Shown here: positions 1-6,081 of the stretch, one piece after another
Position numbering within the stretch: position 1 is the first letter of the stretch
Layout of the letters: every line of letters starts with the position of its first letter
Assembly (NCBI GenBank): GCA_050329975.1
Contig: JBHJOG010000288.1
Location: 1 to 13,125 of the forward strand
Source of the DNA: CALKHQ01 sp050329975
GTDB taxonomy: Bacteria; Pseudomonadota; Alphaproteobacteria; CALKHQ01
Direction: 5' to 3'
DNA: 13,125 bases
Made by a program: the position numbers and the translations under genes
Notes under the pieces: model-generated
Databases searched by the model: none
What the model was told of the DNA's origin: nothing
What the model saw: only the letters and a program-made list of their open reading frames with translations

Positions 1-154
1 ATCGGCAGCACGAATCACCAACATCCGGACCACGATACCGACAGCTGGCCGCCGACGATCAGCTAGCGCCCCACCAGCCCCTCTACGGCAAACAGAACGG
101 CCCATCGGCCGGCACTTTACGGCTGCGATGGCGCTCGGCGCAATTAGTGCACTG

Positions 155-883
155 TCACTGCAATTCGAACGGTGTTCCCGTTATATGGTAGTCCTCGCCT
201 GCCTCAAGATGGAACCGCGACTCGAGCGCAAACCGAGTGGCGTCCTCAACGGACCAGTTGTCGCCAAAGAACGATGCCTCGAAGTGTATCAGGCAACCGC
301 CTCGATATATAGTTATTAGTGTATTTCTTAGAGGAACTTCAGCGTCATCAAACAAGAAAACTCCACTATTCACAACAACTAACTGATCGCTGATTTCAAA
401 GTACAGACTATTGAACCTAGATAAATCAACCCCGATCCTATCTCGCCAAGGTGCCTCCACACCTGTGGACAATCTTTCGACGTATTCTTGAGCGCCGGGG
501 ATTTCGGACAAGGGAACTCCAACAGCGTTGTTCCTCCAATAAGCCTGGAACTCTGCCCAGTACTCCTCTGTAACATGCCCTTGCGCCGGCAGAACGCCGC
601 CAAGCGTAGCTGCACGGGCACTAAACCCAGGGAAGCTTTCATCAGCCGGTGTCATCACCGCCCAGCGGAACACGCTTCGGCGTTCGGGATTCGAAGCGAT
701 CACGTCTAGCAACTCTTGCGAAAAAGCGGCGTTGGAGAACTCATCCGGAACTTCTGCAATAAGGGCCGCGGGGCAACCCTCAATCGGTATTCGCCACAAT
801 ACGGCTGCGCGGACAGGATCACTCACCAACAATGGCATCGCGGCCACAAGTAGAAGCAAGCGCGACTTTGAACCGATAGTCAT
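155..883 (-). CDS. Hypothetical secreted protein (242 aa), unrecognised family
   Basis: I do not recognise this family. The protein begins with a basic stretch and a hydrophobic run (about residues 8-20), followed by VRAAV, so a Sec signal peptide cleaved near residue 26 is likely and the mature protein of about 216 residues would be exported. It has no later membrane segment. Two cysteines remain after cleavage (C37 and C197) and could form a disulfide. The mature part mixes acidic, aromatic and beta-like stretches and shows no enzyme motif I know. The ATG at 883 is preceded by an AGGA about 11 bases upstream. Composition is odd: counting by hand, 301-420 is about 36% GC while the genes to the right are near 70%. 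This suggests recent acquisition or relaxed selection. Signal peptide, start and stop make a real gene likely; function is unknown. Confidence 0.72.
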   Translation of the reverse strand: MTIGSKSRLLLLVAAMPLLVSDPVRAAVLWRIPIEGCPAALIAEVPDEFSNAAFSQELLDVIASNPERRSVFRWAVMTPADESFPGFSARAATLGGVLPAQGHVTEEYWAEFQAYWRNNAVGVPLSEIPGAQEYVERLSTGVEAPWRDRIGVDLSRFNSLYFEISDQLVVVNSGVFLFDDAEVPLRNTLITIYRGGCLIHFEASFFGDNWSVEDATRFALESRFHLEAGEDYHITGTPFELQ

Positions 884-901
884 TGATGCAATAATCCTAT
901 C

Positions 902-929
902 GTTCTAGCCTGGAATTACGTTGATGCAA
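902..929 (-). promoter_or_regulatory. Possible promoter of the secreted-protein gene
   Basis: On the minus strand TTGCAT (924-929) is followed after 16 bases by TAGAAC (902-907), a passable sigma-70 pair 18 bases upstream of the ATG at 883. The -35 lies in the sequence TTGATGCAAT (plus strand, 921-930), which recurs exactly at 883-892 over the ribosome-binding region. This rests on inspection only; the elements are weak matches and the leader would be very short. Confidence 0.25.
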
Positions 930-1076
930 TTTCGTGTAAAGTCAGCACTGCGGCAGTATATGTCATGCGAGCGGGTTCCGCGAGCGTCGGATGCTTGTGC
1001 CTCAGGGGGCTGTCAGTTTGACGGACTTGCCGACGAACCGCTCTCGGGTTCAACGAGCGCTCGCTCGCCACCACCC

Positions 1077-2765
1077 TCACCCCCCAGCCTGCGCCTTCGC
1101 CCAGCTGTCCCGCAGCCCCACCGTCCGGTTGATCACCAGCGCGTCCGGCTTCGAGTCCGGGTCGAGCGCGAAGTAGCCCAGGCGCTCGAACTGCACCGGC
1201 GTCTCCGGCGGGGTCTCGGCCAGCGCCGGTTCCAGGCGGGCGTCGGGGATCGTCTCCAGCGACGCGGGGTTGAGGTCCTCCAGCACGTCGCGGCCTCCGG
1301 CGCCCGGGTCCGGCCGCGAGAACAGGTGGTCGTAGAGCCTCACCTCGGCGTTCACCGCGTGCGCCACCGAGACCCAGTGGAGGGTCGCCTTGACCTTGCG
1401 GCCGTCGGGGGCGTTGCCGCCGCGGGTGGCGGGGTCGTAGGTGCAGCGGAGTTCCACCACCGCGCCGGACGCGTCCTTCACCACCTCGGTGCAGGTGACG
1501 AAATAGGCGTAGCGCAAGCGGACCTCGCGACCGGGGGCGAGCCGGAAGAACTTCTTCGGCGGGTCCTCCAAGAAGTCGTCGCGCTCGATCCAGAGCTCGC
1601 GGCCGAACGGCACCTGGCGGCTGCCGGCGCCGGGATCCTCCGGGTTGTTCACCGCCTCGAGCTGTTCGGTGCGGCCCTCGGACCAGTTCTCGATCACCAG
1701 CTTGAGCGGGCGAAGGACGGCCATCCGGCGCTCGGCGGTCTTGTTGAGCAGCTCGCGGATGCAATGGTCGAACAGCGCGATGTCTACCACGCTGTCGTTC
1801 TTGGTCACCCCGATCCGCCTGGCGAAATCCCGGATCGCCGCCGGCGGAACGCCGCGGCGGCGCAGGCCGGAAAGCGTCGGCATCCGCGGATCGTCCCAGC
1901 CGCCGACATGGCCTTCGCGCACCAGCTGGATCAGCCGCCGCTTCGACAGCACGCAATAGGTCAGGTTGAGGCGGGCGAACTCGTACTGGCGCGGTCGCGA
2001 CGGCACCGGCAGGGTCTCGATCAGCCAGTCGTAGAGCGGCCGGTGGTCCTCGAATTCGAGCGTGCAGATCGAATGGGTCACGCCTTCGATGGCGTCGGAC
2101 TGGCCGTGGCCGAAATCATAGGTGGGATAGATGCACCAGGCGTCGCCGGTGCGCGGATGGTGCGCGTGCAGGATGCGGTAGAGGACGGGATCGCGCAGGT
2201 TGATGTTGCCCGACGCCATGTCGATCTTCGCCCTGAGCACGCGGGCGCCGTTGGGGAACTCGCCGGCGCGCATCCGGCGGAACAGGTCGAGGTTCTCCGC
2301 CACCGTCCGCCCGCGAAACGGGCTCTCCCGGCCCGGCTCGGACAGGGTTCCACGGTAGTCCCGGATCTGGTCGGCCGACAGGTCGTCGACATAGGCCTTG
2401 CCGGCGCGGACCAGATGCTCGGCCCAGTCGTAGAGCCGGTCGAAATAGTCCGAGGTGAAGTGCAGGTGCCCGCCCCAGTCGAAGCCGAGCCAGCGCACAT
2501 CCCGCTGGATGGCGTCGATATATTCCTGCTCCTCCTTCACCGGGTTGGTGTCGTCGAAACGCAGGTTGCAATGGCCGCCGAACTCGCGGGCGACGCCGAA
2601 GTTCAGGCAGACCGACTTGGCGTGCCCGATGTGCAGGTAGCCGTTCGGCTCCGGCGGAAACCGGGTCACGACTGCGGCGGTGCGGCCGGCGGCGAGGTCG
2701 TCGCGAACGATGTCGCGGATGAAATCCCGGCCGGCAGCCTCGTCCGCGCGCTCAGCATCGATCAT
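1077..2765 (-). CDS. glnS: Glutamine--tRNA ligase (GlnRS), class I
   Basis: Charges tRNA-Gln with glutamine in the cytoplasm, using ATP. The class I signatures are clear: PPEPNGYLHIGHAKS carries the HIGH box at residues 45-48 and VLSKR at 272-276 is the KMSKS loop, both at the spacing seen in the E. coli enzyme. The catalytic-core sequence RFDDTNPVKE follows the HIGH box, and the C-terminal half has the GlnRS anticodon-binding beta-barrel pattern. Length is 562 aa, close to the usual 554, with no extra YqeY domain at the end. I chose the ATG at 2765 over the longer frame to 2843, because the added residues (rich in Ala and Pro) are not family sequence and homologues begin shortly before this point; an AGAGAG stretch lies upstream. 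It follows tctA on the same strand after 114 bases, so it may have its own promoter. Identification is near certain. Confidence 0.97.
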   Translation of the reverse strand: MIDAERADEAAGRDFIRDIVRDDLAAGRTAAVVTRFPPEPNGYLHIGHAKSVCLNFGVAREFGGHCNLRFDDTNPVKEEQEYIDAIQRDVRWLGFDWGGHLHFTSDYFDRLYDWAEHLVRAGKAYVDDLSADQIRDYRGTLSEPGRESPFRGRTVAENLDLFRRMRAGEFPNGARVLRAKIDMASGNINLRDPVLYRILHAHHPRTGDAWCIYPTYDFGHGQSDAIEGVTHSICTLEFEDHRPLYDWLIETLPVPSRPRQYEFARLNLTYCVLSKRRLIQLVREGHVGGWDDPRMPTLSGLRRRGVPPAAIRDFARRIGVTKNDSVVDIALFDHCIRELLNKTAERRMAVLRPLKLVIENWSEGRTEQLEAVNNPEDPGAGSRQVPFGRELWIERDDFLEDPPKKFFRLAPGREVRLRYAYFVTCTEVVKDASGAVVELRCTYDPATRGGNAPDGRKVKATLHWVSVAHAVNAEVRLYDHLFSRPDPGAGGRDVLEDLNPASLETIPDARLEPALAETPPETPVQFERLGYFALDPDSKPDALVINRTVGLRDSWAKAQAGG

Positions 2766-2814
2766 GTGGGCTCTCTCTTCGCTTCCATCGGCGGCCGGGG
2801 CCGCTGCCGGCGGG

Positions 2815-2843
2815 ATAGAACGACAAACGCCCCGGGGCATCAA
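2815..2843 (-). promoter_or_regulatory. Possible glnS promoter
   Basis: In the 114-base gap between tctA and glnS the minus strand has TTGATG (2838-2843), 17 bases, then TTCTAT (2815-2820). The -35 matches the consensus at four of six positions, the -10 at three. A perfect GC palindrome (2791-2804, minus strand GCGGCCCCGGCCGC) would fall in the leader of this transcript, 26 bases before the start codon. Weak evidence; the gap length alone argues that glnS is not simply the last gene of the tct operon. Confidence 0.25.
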
Positions 2844-2879
2844 GCGCCGTGGCGGTCGGCGAGCCCCGAGCCCGGCACG

Positions 2880-4394
2880 CTACCCGGCCGGCAACGCCTT
2901 GCCGCGGCGCCAGCGGCGGACGGCGCCGGCGACCACGAGCAGCCAGATCGCGATCGTGACCACCCCGATCGCCGCGGCAAGCGGCCGATCGAAAAAGGCG
3001 AGGAGATTGCCGTCGGCCTTCATCATCGACTGCATGAAGTTGCGCTCGATCATGGTGCCGAGGACGATCCCCAGGATGGTCGGGGCGACGGGAAAGCCGT
3101 TTTCCTCCATGAGGAAGGCAACGACGCCGAGCACCAGCATGATGGTGACGCCGACCAGCGTGTTGTTGATGGCGAACGCGCCGACCATGCACAGGATCAG
3201 GATGATCGGCATCAGCGCCTCGCGGGGGACGCGCAGCATCTGCCCGTAGGACCGGATCGCCAGCCAGCCCAGGGGCAGCAGCAACAGGTTGGCCAGGAAG
3301 AAGGCGATGAACACGGCGTAGAGCAGCTCGGGCTGGTTGAGCATCACCATCGGCCCGGGGTTCATCCCCTTCATGTAGAGGATGCCGATGACGATGGCCG
3401 TGATCGAATCGCCGGGTATCCCGAACACCAGCGCCGGGACCCAGGCGCCGCCGAGGCTCGCATTGTTGGCGGCGCCGGCGTCGACAATGCCCTCGGCATG
3501 GCCCGTCCCGAACTTCTCCGGCGTCCGCGAAAGCTTCTTCGACACCGCGTAGGACACCCAGGCGGCGATGTCGGCGCCGGCCCCCGGCAGGATGCCGATC
3601 ACGGTGCCGACAATACTGCCGCGGGCCAGCCCGGCCTTGAAGCGGCGGATCGTCTTGAAGGCGGGCCTGAAGATGGCGCCGGTCTTGTGCCGGGTCACCA
3701 TCGCCGCGTCGCGTCCGCCGGCCGAACCCAGTGCCCAGCGCAGCACCTCGGAGATCGCGAACATGCCGATCATCGCCGGGATGAAGCTGACCCCACCCAT
3801 CAGCTCCACCGACCCCATGGTGAAGCGCGGCTGACCTGCCATGATGTCGATGCCGATGGTGGCGATGAACAGGCCGAGCAGCAGCGAGACCAGGCCCTTG
3901 ACCGGGCGGCCGGTCGAGACGAAGGCGGCGCAGGTCAGCCCGAAGGTGGCCAGCCAGAAATATTCGTAGGTGGAGAAGCTCAGCGCCACTTCCGCCAGCA
4001 GCGGAGCCGAGAAGGCAAGGATGCAGGCGCCGACGAGTCCGCCGATGACCGAGCTGATGAGGCCCGCACCGAGCCCGGCGCCGGCCTTGCCGGCCAGGGT
4101 CAGCTTGTGGGCGTCGTCCACATAGGCGGCCGACGCCGGCGTGCCCGGGATGCGGAGCAGCGCGCCCGGCAGGTCGCCGGCGAAGATCGCCATGGCCGTA
4201 GTCGCCACGATCGCCGCCAATGCCGGCACCGGGTCCATGAAGAAGGTGATCGGGACCATCAACGCGGTCGCCAGCGTCGCGGTCAGGCCGGGCATGGCGC
4301 CGACGAACAGGCCGAAGGCGCCTGCCGCAAGCATCACGCCGAGGACATAGGGGTCGAAGACCAGCCCGAAGGCGGTAGCCAGCGTCTCGCTCAT
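2880..4394 (-). CDS. tctA: Tripartite tricarboxylate transporter, large permease TctA
   Basis: Large membrane subunit of a TTT-family secondary transporter that imports carboxylates delivered by the periplasmic protein TctC, driven by an ion gradient. The 504-residue length is typical. The protein is mostly hydrophobic helices and has the two family glycine/proline loops: GAMPGLTATLATALMVP (about residues 32-48) and GILPGAGADIAAW (267-279), each part of the duplicated substrate-binding region. A conserved FGIPGDSITAIVIG-type segment follows the second loop. I start it at the ATG at 4394, not at the longer frame to 4709, because the extra 105 residues are Cys/Ser/Arg-rich readthrough of tctB in another frame. 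GGTGAGG just upstream, overlapping the tctB stop, serves as ribosome-binding site, and the stop-to-start gap of four bases implies translational coupling. The substrate cannot be read from sequence. Confidence 0.96.
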   Translation of the reverse strand: MSETLATAFGLVFDPYVLGVMLAAGAFGLFVGAMPGLTATLATALMVPITFFMDPVPALAAIVATTAMAIFAGDLPGALLRIPGTPASAAYVDDAHKLTLAGKAGAGLGAGLISSVIGGLVGACILAFSAPLLAEVALSFSTYEYFWLATFGLTCAAFVSTGRPVKGLVSLLLGLFIATIGIDIMAGQPRFTMGSVELMGGVSFIPAMIGMFAISEVLRWALGSAGGRDAAMVTRHKTGAIFRPAFKTIRRFKAGLARGSIVGTVIGILPGAGADIAAWVSYAVSKKLSRTPEKFGTGHAEGIVDAGAANNASLGGAWVPALVFGIPGDSITAIVIGILYMKGMNPGPMVMLNQPELLYAVFIAFFLANLLLLPLGWLAIRSYGQMLRVPREALMPIILILCMVGAFAINNTLVGVTIMLVLGVVAFLMEENGFPVAPTILGIVLGTMIERNFMQSMMKADGNLLAFFDRPLAAAIGVVTIAIWLLVVAGAVRRWRRGKALPAG

Positions 4395-4398
4395 CGCC

Positions 4399-4872
4399 TC
4401 ACCAGGGCAGCCTGGGCAGCAGGACGCCTTGCGGCAGCGGCACCAGCAGCATGCCGCGGAACGCCCAGTCGACCGCAAGCACGGTCGCGACAGCGACGGC
4501 AAGGGAGGAGATCCACATGCCGCGCCGGAACCGCACCGTGAGCAGCCAGGTGGACAGCCCCCCAGTGATGATGAACCCGAGATACCCCGTGAACAGGATG
4601 AAGCCGAGGATCGCCAGCACCACCAGCAGGCCGTCGACCATCCGGCCGATGGTGATGCCGCTGGTGTCGATCCATCCGACGGCGCGACGCGCGCGCCAGC
4701 CCCCGGCAATCAGGACGAGCCCGGCCAGCGCAAAACCGGCGCCGATGATGGTCGGGAACAGGTCCGGCCCGAAGGCCTGGCCATGGGTCGGGGGGAAGGT
4801 CCTCGCCTCAAGGACGATGGCGAGCCCGCCCAGCAGGATCAGGGCCCCGAGAATCGCGTCGTTCAGCTTCAT
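4399..4872 (-). CDS. tctB: Tripartite tricarboxylate transporter, small permease TctB
   Basis: Small membrane subunit of the TTT transporter, working with TctA. It is 157 aa with about four hydrophobic segments (roughly residues 7-24, 40-58, 79-112 in two parts, and 121-150), the usual TctB topology. The loop FGPDLFPTIIG after the first helix resembles the G-P-x-x-F-P motif common in TctB/DUF1468 proteins. TctB sequences diverge strongly, so the call leans on size, topology and position: it lies between a clear tctC and a clear tctA, with a four-base gap to tctA and a 62-base gap after tctC that contains a strong hairpin. The ATG at 4872 opens directly into the first helix, as expected. Confidence 0.9.
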   Translation of the reverse strand: MKLNDAILGALILLGGLAIVLEARTFPPTHGQAFGPDLFPTIIGAGFALAGLVLIAGGWRARRAVGWIDTSGITIGRMVDGLLVVLAILGFILFTGYLGFIITGGLSTWLLTVRFRRGMWISSLAVAVATVLAVDWAFRGMLLVPLPQGVLLPRLPW

Positions 4873-4896
4873 CGCCGGGCCGATCGCATGCCCGGC

Positions 4897-4917
4897 CGGC
4901 CCGCCCTATGCGGGCCG
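4897..4917 (-). terminator. Stem-loop between tctC and tctB (processing or attenuation signal)
   Basis: A perfect 8-bp GC stem (CGGCCCGC at 4897-4904 against GCGGGCCG at 4910-4917) closes a 5-base loop inside the tctC-tctB gap. No U-run follows on the minus strand, so it is not a classical intrinsic terminator. Hairpins after the binding-protein gene often protect its mRNA 3' end or cut read-through, giving more binding protein than permease. The structure is seen directly; its role is inferred. Confidence 0.5.
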
Positions 4918-4934
4918 CCCGGGCAACGAACCGG

Positions 4935-5906
4935 CTACTGCGCCAGCCCGAGGTTCTGCATCACCTCGCCCAGGGACGCGTCGCTCTCGGCCATGAAGGC
5001 GCGGAAGTCCTCGGGCCCGAGGAAGATCATCCCGAAGCCGCGCTGGGCCATGAAGTCGCGAAACTCATCGCTGGCGTGGATCTTCTCGAGCGCAGGCACC
5101 AGGGTTTCGACTACCTCGTCCGGCAGGCCCTGCGGGCCGGCGATCCCCCGCCAGGCGCCCAGCCGCCAGTCGATGCCCAGTTCCTGCAGGGTCGGCACGT
5201 CGGGGAAGCTCGGATTGCGTTCGGCGCCCATGACCGCCAGGGCCTTGACCCGTCCGGCGTCGATCAGCGACTGGGCTTCGGGAACCGAGCAGGTGACGAC
5301 ATCGACGCCGCCGGCAACCAGATCCTGCAGGCCCGGTGCAGCGCCTTCGCTCGGCACCCAGGGCACATGCTGCGGATCGATTCCCGCGGTCTGCAGCATT
5401 CCGGCCAGCGCCAGGTGCCAGATGCCGCCCTGCCCGGTGCCGGAGCCCTTGAGGGCGCCCGCCTCGCCCGCGCGCACCGCGTCGAGCAGCTCTTCCACCG
5501 TCTCCCACGGCGCATCGGCCTGCACCTGCACGCCTGCGGGGTCCTCGTTGTAGAGGGCGAGCGGCGTGTAGTCCTCATAGGTCAGGTCGGTCAGGCCGGC
5601 CCAGTGCATCATCCCGATCTCGACGGTGACGACGCCGAGCGTGTAGCCGTCGGCCGCCGCGGTGGCGATGGCGCTGTGGCCGACAACGCCGGATCCGCCC
5701 GTGCGGTTGACCACGTTCACCGGCACACCCAGTTCCTGCTCCAGCATGGAGGCCAGGATGCGTCCCGTGGCGTCGGTGCCGCCGCCGGCGCCCCACGGCA
5801 CGATCAGCTCGATCGGACGTTCCGGATACTGCGCATGGGCAATCTGGAGCCCCAGTCCCATGGCCATGACCGCAGCACAGGCCCCGAAGAAAGTCCGTCT
5901 CAGCAT
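4935..5906 (-). CDS. tctC: TctC/Bug-family periplasmic solute-binding protein
   Basis: Periplasmic receptor of the TTT transporter; it binds a carboxylate-type ligand and passes it to TctAB. The protein (323 aa) starts MLRRTFFGACAAVMAMGLG with a Sec signal peptide, probably cut after AHA (about residue 24). The mature part has the Bug-family start YPERPIELIVPWGAGGGTD, the NRTGGSGVVGHSAIATAAADGYTLG segment, and the C-terminal P-T-L-Q-E-L...W...G pattern. I chose the ATG at 5906, not 5978, because the signal peptide begins there and GGGAGG lies 8 bases upstream. Upstream in-frame ATGs would add residues with no signal-peptide character. First gene of the tctCBA operon, divergent from the ABC exporter gene. 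No TctDE-type two-component system is visible beside it. Substrate unknown; Bug proteins vary widely in ligand. Confidence 0.95.
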   Translation of the reverse strand: MLRRTFFGACAAVMAMGLGLQIAHAQYPERPIELIVPWGAGGGTDATGRILASMLEQELGVPVNVVNRTGGSGVVGHSAIATAAADGYTLGVVTVEIGMMHWAGLTDLTYEDYTPLALYNEDPAGVQVQADAPWETVEELLDAVRAGEAGALKGSGTGQGGIWHLALAGMLQTAGIDPQHVPWVPSEGAAPGLQDLVAGGVDVVTCSVPEAQSLIDAGRVKALAVMGAERNPSFPDVPTLQELGIDWRLGAWRGIAGPQGLPDEVVETLVPALEKIHASDEFRDFMAQRGFGMIFLGPEDFRAFMAESDASLGEVMQNLGLAQ

Positions 5907-5914
5907 GACATCCG

Positions 5915-5961
5915 CCTCCCTTGTGTTTCTTGTACCGATGGGAGGGTAGCTCATCGCCTCC
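5915..5961 (-). promoter_or_regulatory. tctC leader with mutually exclusive pairings at the ribosome-binding site
   Basis: In the tctC mRNA leader the Shine-Dalgarno GGGAGG (5915-5920) can pair with an upstream CCUCCC (5940-5945) across a 19-base loop, hiding the ribosome-binding site. That same CCUCC can instead pair with an even earlier GGAGG (5957-5961) across 11 bases, freeing the site. The three complementary segments are seen directly. Whether they act as a switch is inference, since short purine-rich repeats can match by chance. Confidence 0.3.
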
Positions 5962-5964
5962 TGG

Positions 5965-6026
5965 ACGGCCAGACCCAACGGCCAGAGCTATGGCCAATGA
6001 GCGCGGAACGGCTCTGGCATAGCCAG
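5965..6026. promoter_or_regulatory. Cluster of short repeats in the tctC/ABC-exporter divergent region
   Basis: Three repeat elements sit together between the two divergent genes. ACGGCCAGA occurs twice 13 bases apart (5965-5973, 5978-5986). GGCCAGAGCTATGGCC (5980-5995) is a palindrome with one mismatched pair. CTGGCATAGCCAG (6014-6026) is a perfect inverted repeat with a 3-base spacer and shares its half-site (CCAG/CTGG) with the others. The arrangement looks like binding sites for a dimeric regulator of tctCBA, the ABC gene, or both. I cannot name the regulator, and none is encoded next to it. Confidence 0.35.
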
Positions 6027-6081
6027 TCGGGGCCCGGCATGCGATTTGTTCCGGAATGACCCGAAACGGAAAGCGCTCACC

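Noticed and set aside
1..66. A frame open to the left edge ending in TAG at 64-66
   Set aside because: Only 21 codons are visible, rich in His, Asp and Thr with no recognisable family sequence; a second frame is also open here, so no coding call can be supported.
883..930. Exact direct repeat TTGATGCAAT at 883-892 and 921-930
   Set aside because: Ten bases in moderately AT-rich DNA; I noted it with the possible promoter but see no symmetry or regulator that would make it an operator.
1054..1067. Hairpin CGAGC-GCTC-GCTCG downstream of glnS as its terminator
   Set aside because: Only a 5-bp stem and no U-run on the minus strand, so it is not distinguishable from the general GC-rich background.
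2766..2843. A 26-residue extension of GlnRS
   Set aside because: The added residues are not family-like, and the ATG at 2765 gives the normal length and start.
921..4541. A 1206-codon open frame on the plus strand
   Set aside because: It runs antisense to glnS and tctA/tctB, both certain genes, and its sequence is Arg/Gly/Ala/His-rich filler. Long antisense frames are normal in GC-rich DNA.
4395..4709. A 105-residue N-terminal extension of TctA
   Set aside because: It overlaps tctB in another frame and is rich in Cys, Ser, Arg and Trp, unlike a transporter N-terminus; the ATG at 4394 gives the standard length.
5907..5978. Upstream in-frame starts of tctC (ATG at 5954 after AGGAGG, or 5978)
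   Set aside because: The AGGAGG is only two bases from its ATG, too close for good initiation, and the added residues would precede a clear signal peptide that begins at 5906.
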